Of a stretch of 64,000 nt of DNA, positions 33,557 through 44,644 are shown piece after piece. Each line of letters starts with the position of its first letter. The stretch's first letter is position 1. A program made the translations under genes and the position numbers. The notes below the pieces were generated by a model, which was not told the DNA's origin, ran no database searches, and saw only the letters and a list, made by a program, of their open reading frames with translations. The stretch lies in the NCBI GenBank assembly GCA_014338405.1, contig JTDE01002102.1, forward strand, positions 1 to 64,000. The letters are read 5' to 3'. The DNA is from Paragonimus skrjabini miyazakii (Eukaryota > Platyhelminthes > Trematoda > Plagiorchiida > Troglotrematidae).

Positions 33557-33994
33557 CCAGTTCTCATCTACTTGACACTAGTCATCAAATTGAACCGAAT
33601 GAAGCCTTCCGAGTCATCTACAAGGTTCGCCAAACCCAGTCCAGAGCTGTCAGATTGCGACTGTTATCAACGACCGAGGCGATTGCCATCAAACTCTACG
33701 ACCCCTGTCTGTGTGCCCAAAAACAGCTCGTGCAAACCCTACAGCAGGCGTGAACCACTTGACACCGCCGTATGCATCTCACGGCAGGCACGAGTGATAA
33801 TGCCACACATTCATCAACACTCCCATCCTCCTTCAGTAGACTGTGATCCGCCCCATGTCTATGATTCTAATAACCTATTTGATTTGCTCTAATTTTTAAT
33901 ATATAAAACGCATGTACTCTATGTAGTCGTAAAAGCCCGATGAGAATTACGAAAACAGCTGTTCGCATAACTGACTTCTATAAGAATTTGGAAA
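33525..33994 (+). mobile_element. Internally deleted PLE copy, inverted partner
   Basis: The plus strand starts with about 35 bp of RT sequence (caattctccgtatcatgcct tagcccag). It jumps directly to the end of GIY-YIG (CTTGACACTAGTCATCAAAT, encoding the DTSHQIEPNEAFRVIYK stretch) and then runs through the 3' UTR. Most of RT and the start of GIY-YIG are deleted relative to the minus-strand copy. Confidence 0.78.
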
Positions 33995-34899
33995 AGACTA
34001 CTTTAAGTTAGAAGAAAGAAATATAACTCACTATTTTAATTGTTTACAACTGGTTTATTGCGTTTCGGTTAGACAATGAACTCAGTGAACCAACGGTTCT
34101 GGAATAAAGAAAAGGACCAATCTCAACTTTTGTCAGTGATAAGAAGACTGTTGTATAATACTGTTTATAAATTACAATGTTTGTTTCAGTAGTTTGGTGT
34201 GCTTTCTAAGGCAGGGTCTGCTTACTTCATAAAAAGTGTGTCTCGTTACGATGGGATGCCGGAATTGTAAAATGGAACATTGTATTGCGTTTGGTTCGTT
34301 ACATTATTGCATAAACCAGCTAACTAGGGATGTGTTACGTCATCCCTTACCGTAAATTCTAATCCGTCATGTGAGTTGGTTGCCAACACGAATGCATTTT
34401 TTCTTGTGATTCTATATAGTCCAATGATCTGGAAGACAGGAAACAGACCAGCTGGTGTGGAGCAACAGATCATTTCAAGGTCTACTGTAACCTTCTGTCT
34501 ACGTCGATGTGGGCGAGAAGTAAATTCAAACAGATTCATTGTTTGCGAACGAAGTTTTGGCTGTCTGTTTTTTTACAATGGATTTCTGTTAACTTGTTCA
34601 GCTAACTATTTCTCGGCGACTTTCTTCAGATTCTCTTCCTTCTCACCGATTGTGTCATCAGTCCATATTTACTTAACCCTGTGTTATAAGTTTCGGATTA
34701 AGTCGATCTTGCATGTTGTCAATACGAACGAAGAAAACTAAAGGTACTAGCCACTCTGTCTTGTTCTGTGACATTTGCCATCTTGCAACGTACCTTATCG
34801 AAATCGAATAAGTATAATCGTTAGAAAATTAGACCATCCTTGCTTTCTTATTCATAATGTGGTTGGCAGTCTATTAAGAACAGCTTAACGGATTATTAG

Positions 34900-35330
34900 T
34901 TAAAATGAATGTCAGCTTGAACAACTAAGACATCGTCGACGTTTTGTTTGTTACGAATGTTACGATCAGTATGATGCTTAATTTGGCGTTCATTTATTCC
35001 TGAGAAAATATCCGGCCCGGTGGACTACCCATAGCCGTTCACACTATCAAGTTGTTTGTAGAAATCTCCATCCACTGAAGCCGATTATTCCCTTAATGTT
35101 ATGCGCTCATTGTGTCTGATCAATGGCTTTATACACGAGACCGACGAGACTAAAAAGTACGTCACCTTCTTGCAACAGTTATCTTTCGGTTGTGCTGGCG
35201 AAACTGGATTTTGATATGGTCGGACTAATAGCAGCCGTATCTTGTAATCACCCAGATGATACCAATCAGCAGAGATATGAGACTCACAAATCCCGTCTAC
35301 AGTTTTACTCGCCATGCTGTTAACCGTTCT
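34900..35330 (-). mobile_element. PLE reverse transcriptase fragment
   Basis: The minus strand shows VDGDFYKQLDSVNGYG, a stop, then a GP-containing stretch, followed by NVDDVLVVQAD near 34915-34945. This follows the Penelope order F-G-x-Y-Q-DG-AMGSPLGP ... YVDD. It is short and frame-broken, and differs from the 31.9-34.0 kb unit. Confidence 0.5.
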
Positions 35331-35339
35331 CGTTCATAA

Positions 35340-36860
35340 ATCATGTGTACGGGTAAAGTAACCACTCGAGCGAATTATTTAATTGATAGCTGGATAGTCA
35401 TGGTTGTTGCACCTAAACTAGTGGCCCATCACTTCGATTTGACGATCAGCGTTGCTCACTTCGATGTTTGAGGTTAGTATGGACTCAGGTTTGAAACTGA
35501 GCACTCAAAAAGCAATCAACCCATTAATGTCTTACTGTATTACCTGACACCATCGTTATCTGACTTTCATGTAAGCGTCTACTCTCTTCTGATCAAAATG
35601 AAGCTTTCCATTTCGTTTGAGATGCATTCTATGTTTCTTCGTCTAACCTTTTTGTTCGTATCTAATTTGAAAGTTAACTTTTCATCATTTATGCCACCAA
35701 GCATACACCACCATGCAATAGATGCAGTTTTTCCTCCTCCGGGCTAACCATATTTGGGATTTTCGTAAATGACCGTGTCCAGCAAGACTGAAGCGAAAGT
35801 AATCGAGCGTTCACACAACCTAAGACAGGTCTGTTTTTCTTTTTATCTTTACTTATCCATGGCTGACAGTTGCGTACGAGCAATGGCATTTACTATACGC
35901 GTGGTAGCTCCATAATAATACTAGTACCTTCCTAAATTGAAAAGGTTTAGAAGTCACTGCGTGCGCGTTTGTCATATCTTCACCCTTAGGTCTGATCATG
36001 TACTTTGGTTCTCTGCCTTCGGACACTTGACTACATGGCATCTAGCATCGTATAATACTGGTGATTGTTTGGTAGCAGCATCAGTTCGACATTGGTTACA
36101 ACATGTTCTTATCGGTATTCATGGATTCATTTGGTTGGTGTCGATTCAATGATCCTCGAGGCATGCCATGTGTTTACCAATGTTGGTATTAAGGAGGGCG
36201 ATTCGATAAGAGATCAGTGCCATTTAGGGATTATTGTTAGAACCGCTAAATTAAACACGGTTAAGTCGTTCTCTGTATTGGTATGGACTCCCAAGATCAT
36301 TGTGTATTGCTAACTAATGACCTTGGATTTCGGACACAAAATAATAGTCTACGGCATGCTTGTTCTAATTGTGTATCATCTCCTTCCAGCTGTCTTATCT
36401 TAATGTTCGTGTTTCTTTGCATTTACATGTGGTTTACCTCCTCCGTTACCACGCAATTAATGAGACAAATGAGCTGTGTATGTGAACGGTATCATTGTCA
36501 TGTGTTGCGGTAAGGTGCTGTTGTTCTCTTAGGCTATTTTTCTTTTTCCCAACTTCGATTGCTGAGTATGTTGTTCATCTGTTTAACTCTTCAAGTAAAG
36601 TAGGATTGCGATGTTCTCGGAGTTTAACGATCACCCACGTGGATTACCGTTCTGTGTCCACTGGCGTGCACATGAGTATGTTTGTGCGTAGCGGTGGTAA
36701 ACCCGACTTCAGCATCTCACGTTAGTGTCCTGATGGTCTCAGATGTCCCCGTGTGTTTCAGTAACGTTCCGTTACTTGGCTGTTGAGAGATCCAGGTTAA
36801 ATGGTAACGGATACGATCCTGGTTTATACCCCGGACTTAACATTTTATAAACTGTGATTA
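35340..36860. other. Intron sequence without recognised features
   Basis: Upstream flank of exon 36870-37242. ORFs are short and motif-free. No repeats were identified. Confidence 0.3.
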
Positions 36861-36869
36861 CTCTTTCAG

Positions 36870-37242
36870 CGTCTCATCTGTCTACCTCTCCGGAGCTTCC
36901 ACGATGCGTTGGCCGATCATATGTGCCTTCCAGCCCATTGCAACATTCGTTGCAAAATAACACTTCCGTCAAAGTGACCTATGATTCCGGCTTGCCACAA
37001 ACTATTTCCAACGATGATACGACTGCGCCGTCCGGCGTAATGAACCGGGATCTGGTTGATAATTGGCCGCGCTTCGTAATCAGGCAAGATACAGTGAACA
37101 CGCCAAGACAGGAGTGTCATCCGTCTGCCAATGCGCTTCCACAACTTCCCCTTCATCGTCATCTTTCGATAGCATCCATGCAAGCTGGTATATCTCCTCC
37201 GACGACTCCGAAGACCGTGGACGATTTTGTAGAGATAGTTCG
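36870..37242 (+). CDS. CEP95-like gene, Ser/Pro-rich exon
   Basis: Acceptor ttactctttcag (ends 36869), donor gttagt (37243), 373 bp, starting with two bases of a split codon and ending in phase 2. It encodes HLSTSPELPRCVGRSYVPSS ... TVNTPRQECHPSANALPQLP ... SPPTTPKTVDDFVEIVR. It is rich in Ser, Thr and Pro and has no fold signature. SP and TP dipeptides are potential phosphorylation sites, as is common in the middle of centrosomal proteins. Both junction phases agree with its neighbours. There is no stop across 124 codons, although both splice sites lie inside a longer ORF. Confidence 0.62.
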
Positions 37243-37249
37243 GTTAGTT

Positions 37250-40200
37250 ACTCTCCGTTTTTATCAGACGACTGTTACTGGAAGTGCATGTGTATTGCTT
37301 CGTCACATCTACGTATTTGGCCGGACTCAGTATGCGTTTTTTTAAACGTCCAACCTATACACCATTGTTGAAAGAAATGGTGCGGTAGCCATGTTGTCGT
37401 TGTCATGAATTGTGGGTACTGTGACCGTTCCATTGAGTTCCGTCGGCTGATGTCGTTGGTTGAAAACATGTTACGCGTGTTTCAGTCCGTGATGTGCGGA
37501 CGTCCGTTTGAATGCTGACTTTTGATCCTTCCCGGTTTGATGTAACTCGGTGGTTATAACACTATCAGTTATCCTCAGCAAGTTCCGTCAGGATGACAAT
37601 ACAGGGCAGTTACAACAGTCCTCCTGCAAGACACACCTTCTGGGGAGAGCAGCGATATTTTTTTCGTGTATCTGTCTGTTCTTGAGAAAAAGAACATTTT
37701 ACTTTAGTAAATCCATCCTATCTGTGCGTTACGCAGTGGGGAAGACGATGTTGGAACTGTCGAAATAGCCCTGTGCTCATGATTGCTACTGATGGGGTCT
37801 CGTGGAAATTCTGAATGTATTAAAGTATCGTGGTCCGTCTGAATGTGTCTGTCATTGATTCACCCCAGCTTGCAGCATGTGCCGTTACATGATGACCACA
37901 CAGTTAAGAGGAATTCCGTTTCAGTATATATAAAACAATATACCGTTTTGACCAAAGTATAAAGAAATACGGCTCAGACCACCCACTGTTTGCCATTTTG
38001 CGACAAGGTGTCTACGCACAAGCTTGGATATTGTTTGCTGTCTATGTAATAGACAAGATCTAAATGACGATTATTCGAACTTAGAAACTCTCGACCAACA
38101 CAACATTATGATCACCGTGTGGTCTGAACCATGTACCACATTAGAAAGAACCGTATGAGAGAAAAAACATTGTTTAAAAAGATGCCATTTAGCTAGTTAC
38201 TGTTCTTAGGCGTTGCAACAACTAGTCGGACGTCCTTTGTCTCTTTCTGTTTTCCGGCCGGAGGAACTTTTGTTCATAGTGCATGGCTAATGGTTTTAGC
38301 TTGTCAATGTGATGTGTGAACATTACTACCTGATAGATTAATGCATTTCAGTGTTCTAGTTTGAGATCATTGTGTATTCAAGCAAGGTGTAGTCCACCAT
38401 AACTACCTTACTGTTTCTTCCCAGGGGGACTAGGCCCATTTCGACTTTCGTAATGTGTTTCTTGTCATCCCCTTGTGCAAAAAGTTCGCGTCTCTTAAAG
38501 GTGTTTATTAAACGAGACTGTTTCTTCTCAAGTGAAGGCACTATGGCGTGAGGCTTCCGTTGATGTTCTTTTTCACATTTGTTTCCGAATTTGCGTTCAC
38601 AGCGCCTTTTAAAAAAAACAGGAGGCAAACTTCTCGACTTGGCATGAGTTACTAGTACCGTACTATCCATACTCACCGTTGACACTAAGTTCCTTGAATT
38701 TTGTATGGTGAAAACGACCTTTTATCTTCCATTCGTATTTTTGACTGACTCCCTGGGATTATCATACCTAGCTATTTACCTGCAATGCTTATATATTTTT
38801 ATGCTTCACTTTGAGCCGGCTCTCCAGACTCGAGTTAGGTTTTTATTAAAGCTAGACAGCAGTTCACATAGTTGTTGAGACCAAATGTTTAATTCCAGTC
38901 CATATTCTCGTGAGACGAGTCTGCTGATCACTGTGTCATTAGCCTCAAGTCGCGCACAACCGAATTATCATATTTGAACCTTCAAATACCTTATCTCGTG
39001 AATGATGCCTAGATTTTTCTGTTGTCCTCAAAAGCGATGCATTAGTTACAGTATAGACTAAGATTTGCGACCTCGCCATCAAGATACACTTGTCTGACTT
39101 CATTGACCACCGCTGGCCATCGTCGGAGAATGAGTGTCTACCGTGTGATCGTTCGTGGGCATGTAATTTAGCAGTAAACATTTGTGTTACTCTCTATTCA
39201 TAAGTAGTCTGAATAATTACTTCCTACTGATTATATTCGGCCGGAATGGGTAGTCGCTTCGTTTACCAAAGCAGTCTAAAACGCAATACAACGTGGTTAA
39301 CGTATTCCTTTATTAGTGTAGTGTTACTAGCTCGAAATATGGACACCGAATAGTTTTTAAGATGAACTTTATCGATTACACGCGAAATGTAACTCCACGC
39401 TGACTGCATAAAGGTGTTAGACTCTGAATGTTTCCTCGTGCTCAGCTGGCTCCTTTTTCAACGACCTACTGGAAGCGAGAGCATTCATTTTATTTTGTGC
39501 GAAGAAATCATTTACACATTTTTCCATCCGATTATGGGCAGAAAATTCGGCGTGACTTCAACCTCATTGACCGTATCTCATCGTTTCATACTACTTTTCT
39601 GCAGCATTTTTTCGGCATCAAGTGCGAAACTTGATTTATTCGCAGGCGATTGTTTTATTGACCGCCTTATTCCTTTGCTTTCGGCTCACCGTATGATTGG
39701 GATTTTCTGCTTCAGTGTCAAGTGCATTTTTTAGGTAGATCAGTAGCAGGGAGTCTATGGGGGATTTGCTTTAACAGTCGTACAGTAGACTTAAATTATG
39801 TAGTTGAGTGTAATTTACTCGCAGCACAGCCGTCAATAAATCTGTGTAATAAGGAGATAAACAGTGTACCACTTGAGAGACAGTGAAGTAGGCAAATGGA
39901 TATAGGGTGGCGTGGACGTATGATATCCGCGTGTGGATGAGCATGTCCCGCAATGAAGTGTACAATCTGGCCCGTACTTTTGAGTTGGGATGTGGGAATC
40001 GGTTACGCACACGTGCTACTCCACTGTACAGACGTAAGCTGTTATTGCACTTGACCTTATAGTTTTTGATACCTATTTTTGCATTTTCTTATTACTGTTT
40101 ACTCAGTTTTGCTTTCTTTATAACAAGAAAAATACACACCAAACGTTGTGTTTTCCGTTTTCTACACTTTTATGCGAACTTTATCAGCTGAAAATTGACC

Positions 40201-40690
40201 AAGATAATTATGAGACTTTCACGTGCTACTGTTTCTATAATTAACCACGATTGTTTTATGATGTATTTTGTTTCACTTGTTTTACCACACTTTCTTGCTT
40301 GTTATCATAATGACACCTCACTTCTGAGCCGATTGACAGTTATCCGACTAATATGTCTAACCAGGGTATGTTTTAATCCTTCATTTTGTGCTTGTCATAT
40401 TCGCATACGATTGTCCTATGTGTGTGCGATTCAACATTATTTTCCATCTCATTCTGTTTACTTCCGCTTCATTTTACTCGTCTTCTATCTCCAGCATTAA
40501 GCAATCGTGATTTCCCAAGACAAAATGTACTGCTGTTGCGACCAATATGTTGCGTCCTTTACTGTTTTACTCATCTGCGCCTTTTGTGCTGAATGCGAAC
40601 ACAACAAGCTTTGCATTCTAATGCATCCGTCACAACGAGACTGGACCTTGACGCAGTGTGACGGCTTGCGCATCTCGATGACCTGTTGGG
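37250..40690. other. Intron sequence without recognised features
   Basis: AT-rich intron between exons 36870-37242 and 44475-44640, before the RTE-like element. I recognised no coding motif or repeat partner. Confidence 0.3.
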
Positions 40691-41229
40691 CTAAACTGGA
40701 CCGTGTGGCCACCACACCGATAGAGTCACTCATACCAGGCAGGCCAATAGGTAGAGGTCTGACAAACCAGACTCCTGGTCCTCCAGGTTGGAGGTTGGAA
40801 GAAAGTTGGCATCTTTTTCCGAAAAACTACCAGTTCTGGAAAACTGCCACCAAACTGCTGCCTTACGGCACAGGCTTTTGAGCCAAAGGCTTTGGTCGAG
40901 AACCCTAATCGTTCTGTCTAGATCTGTGTGTCCTGGCAGTATCTTAGCCTACATACAACCATGAATAACCACAACACAAGTAATTCCATACTACATCGGC
41001 CGTCTCTCTCTCTCCGCTGCATACAGCAGAGTGGATAGGCGAAAATATTCTACTGCTGACCCCTCCCCCACTGTCCTATCAGACTTATTTCTCGAGCCCC
41101 TCCCGACCTCCATTTCTGATAGTTACTCCGCAGGTCCCACAATAGATGTAGCTAACCGTGGTAGCACTGAGCCGGTAAGTTCCATCTCTTGCCATTTAGC
41201 TTCAGGCCTCCCTCGTCCCTTGCTTAGAC

Positions 41230-41900
41230 CTAGAATGCGAATTAATATACGTACTTTCAACGTTCGCACTCTAAAACAGATAGGTCAACAGGCCGCCCTT
41301 GCACGAACGTTAGACTCATGCCAATGTCTGCTGTTTCTCGGAAACTAGAATCCAGGACAGTAGTCAGCGTACAGAACTAGCAGCACCTGCATTGTCTACC
41401 CGATACTGGTTATACACTTCGGGTGACTCCACAGCCGCTGTTACAGGTCAGGCTGGAGTAGGTATAATCCTTAGCTCGACGGCCGCAGCCTCATTGATAG
41501 ATTGGATTCCTGTTAACAGTAGACTTTGTGCTGTCCGCTTGGCAGGTTCCGTTAAGACAAACTCTAGACGCAAGACTTTCAGAAATTTATTAATTGGGTC
41601 TGCTTACGCTCCTACGTCAGCGTCAAAGACGCGTTTTACTCGGATCTGGCCTCTCCTTCGGCTCTGATATAGTCGTTCTGGCCGGAGATATGAATGCTCA
41701 GGTCGGCCGCTTTGGTGAGGCCGAGTCTCGTTTAGGTGACAGGTTTGGGATGGCGTCACATGGGTCAGATAATGGCGGGCGATTGTTGCAGCTGTGCGCT
41801 GAGCATAAGCTATTTTTAGTCAGCACTAGTTTTAGACATCGTACACGTCATTGCTATACTTGGCGCCCGCCTTTTCCATTCAGGCATGGTCTCAGATAGA
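41230..41900 (+). pseudogene. RTE-like endonuclease
   Basis: It begins MRINIRTFNVRTLKQIGQQA, the usual start of RTE endonucleases. After stops near 41346 and later it continues as VGIILSSTAAASLIDWIPVN, IGSAYAPTSA and DIVVLAGDMNAQVGRFG (the catalytic D-N motif), then HGSDNGGRLLQLCAEHKLFL and TRHCYTWRPP. At least two frame breaks inactivate it. Confidence 0.82.
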
Positions 41901-41926
41901 CCACATAGCTGTTAGTTATAGGTAGC

Positions 41927-42800
41927 ATGGTTGCATTCAAGACTGTCGTTCTTATTGGAGCACGTACTTGGACTCATCCTGTATTGGCATGTTATCGTTT
42001 TGTTCTCACTTCTGCTGGACAACGACCCCACCGACAGCAACGACTGGCTGTTGAGAAACTGGCTCCACCATCGTTAAAGCATAAGTACCAAACCAGCTTA
42101 GAAAGTCGCCTTAGTTGTTTTAACTCTGAGGATCCTAATAGCTGCTGGACTCAAATCTCACAGGCTATTCAGAAAGCAGGTACTGTAGCATGCGGCACAG
42201 GGGTACATAAGTTTAACAGACATTGGATTTCAGAGAAATCTTTGGATTTGTTAGAAACCAGGCGGAAGGTTCCTCCTGGTAGTTCACATAATAAGTCTAG
42301 AAGAGATATCCGTAGGAAGCTGAAACGTAGTCTAAAGGCTGATCGTGAGGTTCGGTTAGTGGAAAAAATTAAGGAAATGGAAATCGCCTTTACTTCATCG
42401 AACACCGGCAAACCATTCAAGCTGATCCGTGCTACTGGTCCTAGGCGACCGTCTGTCAGTGAAGCTATCAGCGAGGCAGATGGCACACTAATCTATAATA
42501 AGTCCAGAAGGTTAGAACGTTGAGCGGAACACTTTGAGAGTCAATTTAGCTGGCCTCCTGCTTCTACTGTGTTGCCACCACAAACTTGTGATGTAACGCC
42601 TTGGTCGGTAGATTTGGAACCACCCACTGAGACTGAAGTTCGGAATTGCAGCTCGGCTCTCCATCGTAATAAGGCTGCCGGTCCAGATGATGTTATGTCG
42701 GCACTTTTTAAGGAAGGTGGAGAGGTGTTAGTTGAGGCCTTGACTCGGCTGTTTCAACTTGTGTGGATGACGGAGACCATCCCTCCGTGCTGGGATCACG
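41927..42800 (+). pseudogene. RTE-like ORF2 linker and start of reverse transcriptase
   Basis: LAPPSLKHKYQTSLESRLSC ... WISEKSLDLLETRRKVPPGS is the typical RTE linker. After a TGA at 42522-42524 the frame resumes with EHFESQFSWPP and ETEVRNCSSALHRNKAAGPDDV ... LFQLVWMTETIPPCWDH, the first RT block. The RT core is lost in the N run that starts at 42801. Confidence 0.8.
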
Positions 42801-43469
42801 NNNNNNNNNNNNNNNNNNNNNNNNNNNNNNNNNNNNNNNNNNNNNNNNNNNNNNNNNNNNNNNNNNNNNNNNNNNNNNNNNNNNNNNNNNNNNNNNNNNN
42901 NNNNNNNNNNNNNNNNNNNNNNNNNNNNNNNNNNNNNNNNNNNNNNNNNNNNNNNNNNNNNNNNNNNNNNNNNNNNNNNNNNNNNNNNNNNNNNNNNNNN
43001 NNNNNNNNNNNNNNNNNNNNNNNNNNNNNNNNNNNNNNNNNNNNNNNNNNNNNNNNNNNNNNNNNNNNNNNNNNNNNNNNNNNNNNNNNNNNNNNNNNNN
43101 NNNNNNNNNNNNNNNNNNNNNNNNNNNNNNNNNNNNNNNNNNNNNNNNNNNNNNNNNNNNNNNNNNNNNNNNNNNNNNNNNNNNNNNNNNNNNNNNNNNN
43201 NNNNNNNNNNNNNNNNNNNNNNNNNNNNNNNNNNNNNNNNNNNNNNNNNNNNNNNNNNNNNNNNNNNNNNNNNNNNNNNNNNNNNNNNNNNNNNNNNNNN
43301 NNNNNNNNNNNNNNNNNNNNNNNNNNNNNNNNNNNNNNNNNNNNNNNNNNNNNNNNNNNNNNNNNNNNNNNNNNNNNNNNNNNNNNNNNNNNNNNNNNNN
43401 NNNNNNNNNNNNNNNNNNNNNNNNNNNNNNNNNNNNNNNNNNNNNNNNNNNNNNNNNNNNNNNNNNNNN
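42801..43469. other. Assembly gap (669 N) inside the RTE-like RT
   Basis: Run of N replacing the expected catalytic RT blocks. Its size is close to what the missing RT segment would need. Confidence 0.95.
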
Positions 43470-43609
43470 GAAGTCATGGAAGTTGTTGACCGGTTTTTAC
43501 ACTTAGGAAGCTCTATCAGCGACGGCGGCGCGTATTTCCAAGGCTAGAGCGGTGTTTACTAATGAGGCACTTATGGCGACAGAAGCTTAAGGGCCGCCTA
43601 TATCAGACT

Positions 43610-44113
43610 ACAGTGAGGGCTGTATTATTTTACGGCAGCGAAACCTGGCCACTCAGGGTAGAAGACATGAACCGTCTTCAGGTATTTGACCACCGATGTC
43701 TGCGTTCAATCGCTCGTATCGGGTGACACCAACGAGTGAGCAGCGAGGAAGTTAGGAAGCGGGTGTTTGGCACTGATTGTCAAACGAGTTCTTCTATTCA
43801 GTCACTACATTTGCACAGACGTACATGGTTAGGTGATGTACTAAGGATGCCAGTTAGTCGTTTGCCACACCGAGCACTGTTTGCCGACGCTGCGGTCGAT
43901 TGGCGCAAGGTGCGAGGTGGACAGATGATGACCTGGCGTAGACAAATGAAATCGTTCACGAAGGGGTTGGGCACTGTAGATCGGGTTCGTCTTCCGGGCT
44001 GGAGCCCTCGCGACTCACAGAGTCGGTGGATTGAGACGTTAGGTAAGATGGCGGCTAACCAAGCTCAGTGGCGTGAACGTCGTCGTTGTTTGACCGAGTT
44101 GTCTGTGAAATGA
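43610..44113 (+). pseudogene. RTE-like ORF2 C-terminus
   Basis: AVLFYGSETWPLRVEDMNRL and QVFDHRCLRSIARIG, then a TGA at 43724-43726. It continues EEVRKRVFGTD, RTWLGDVLRMPVSRLPHRAL, RGGQMMTWRRQMKSFTKGLG, DRVRLPGWSPRDSQSRWIET and LGKMAANQAQWRERRRCLTE, to TGA at 44111-44113. It is the same domain as fragments at 16.0-16.6 and 62.7-63.2 kb but clearly a different subfamily. Confidence 0.82.
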
Positions 44114-44474
44114 GTGTATTTAATGACGCGGGGCAGTGAAAGCCGTAAGGAAGCTGTCTTGCTGATGACACCTTACTTTCACTTACAGCTCGGTTGTTTG
44201 TTTGTTTGCAAGGTGTAGGCGCCTTGTTGTTGTATGTTTGAATATAGACGTCGCTTTTTTCCAGTAATTAAGTCCTTTCTCGTCCCCTTTTTTTCTTTCC
44301 TCCTACCTATGCAGGGTTGCTTCTTTCCCCTCATGGTAATGTGTCAGTTAAGCATCAATGTGAACCACTGATGTATTACTGTCTATGATGATGATGATCA
44401 TAATGCGTTATCGTATTGTTCGATGTTAAACCGCTGTATGAGTAGTGGCTAATGGCTCACGGTTTTTTTTATAG

Positions 44475-44640
44475 ACATGATTCACCGCCCAGCGCGGCTC
44501 CGAGCGTGAAGTCGTCTCCGGTCTCTTCTAAGCCCCTCCGTGATGAACCTCAAGTTGGCAAACTCGACACTCCCGCGTTGGTTACAGGATTCACCGATCC
44601 AAAACAGTGCACCACCACGACCGGTATTCATGTTCGTGAG
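44475..44640 (+). CDS. CEP95-like gene, 166-bp exon
   Basis: Acceptor ggttttttttatag (ends 44474), donor gtaagc (44641). One base completes the codon split at 37242, and the exon ends in phase 0. Product: HDSPPSAAPSVKSSPVSSKP, then LRDEPQVGKLDTPALVTGFT and DPKQCTTTTGIHVRE. Low-complexity Ser/Pro with no domain. Consensus splice sites on both sides and matching phase on both sides make this one of the better exons. It starts only about 75 bp downstream of the RTE-like insertion's tail. Confidence 0.65.
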
Positions 44641-44644
44641 GTAA

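Larger units (their letters stand above)
31867..34007 (-). mobile_element. Penelope-like element, head-to-head inverted unit with 13-bp target duplication
   Basis: AGACTACTTTAAG occurs at 31867-31879 and 33995-34007, directly flanking the unit. Inside, the minus strand from about 33548 to 31880 encodes a Penelope-type RT followed by a GIY-YIG endonuclease and 3' UTR. A second, shorter copy (about 33525-33994) runs on the plus strand and repeats the endonuclease C-terminus and 3' UTR. The two outer arms (31880-32332 and 33565-33985) are therefore inverted repeats of about 430-460 bp. Penelope elements are known for inverted or tandem partial copies made during one insertion. The shared target duplication fits a single event. 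Confidence 0.85.
40700..44402 (+). mobile_element. RTE-like LINE, longest copy, in intron
   Basis: The same strand as the host gene. A putative 5' UTR (from about 40735: gactcctggtcctccaggtt ggaggttgg) is followed by endonuclease (41230-41900), linker and RT start (41930-42800), an assembly gap (42801-43469), and the ORF2 C-terminus (43610-44113, ending TGA). A 3' UTR follows, ending in gatgatgatgat at about 44387-44398. The 3' UTR holds the hairpin at 44353-44373 shared with 17985-18075. Stops and frameshifts occur in several places. The clade call (RTE, as in schistosome SR2) rests on the endonuclease and C-terminal wording. Confidence 0.85.

Noticed and set aside
31880..33994. DNA transposon with about 430-bp terminal inverted repeats
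   Set aside because: The interior and arms encode Penelope RT and GIY-YIG, no transposase is present, and the 13-bp target duplication fits a PLE.
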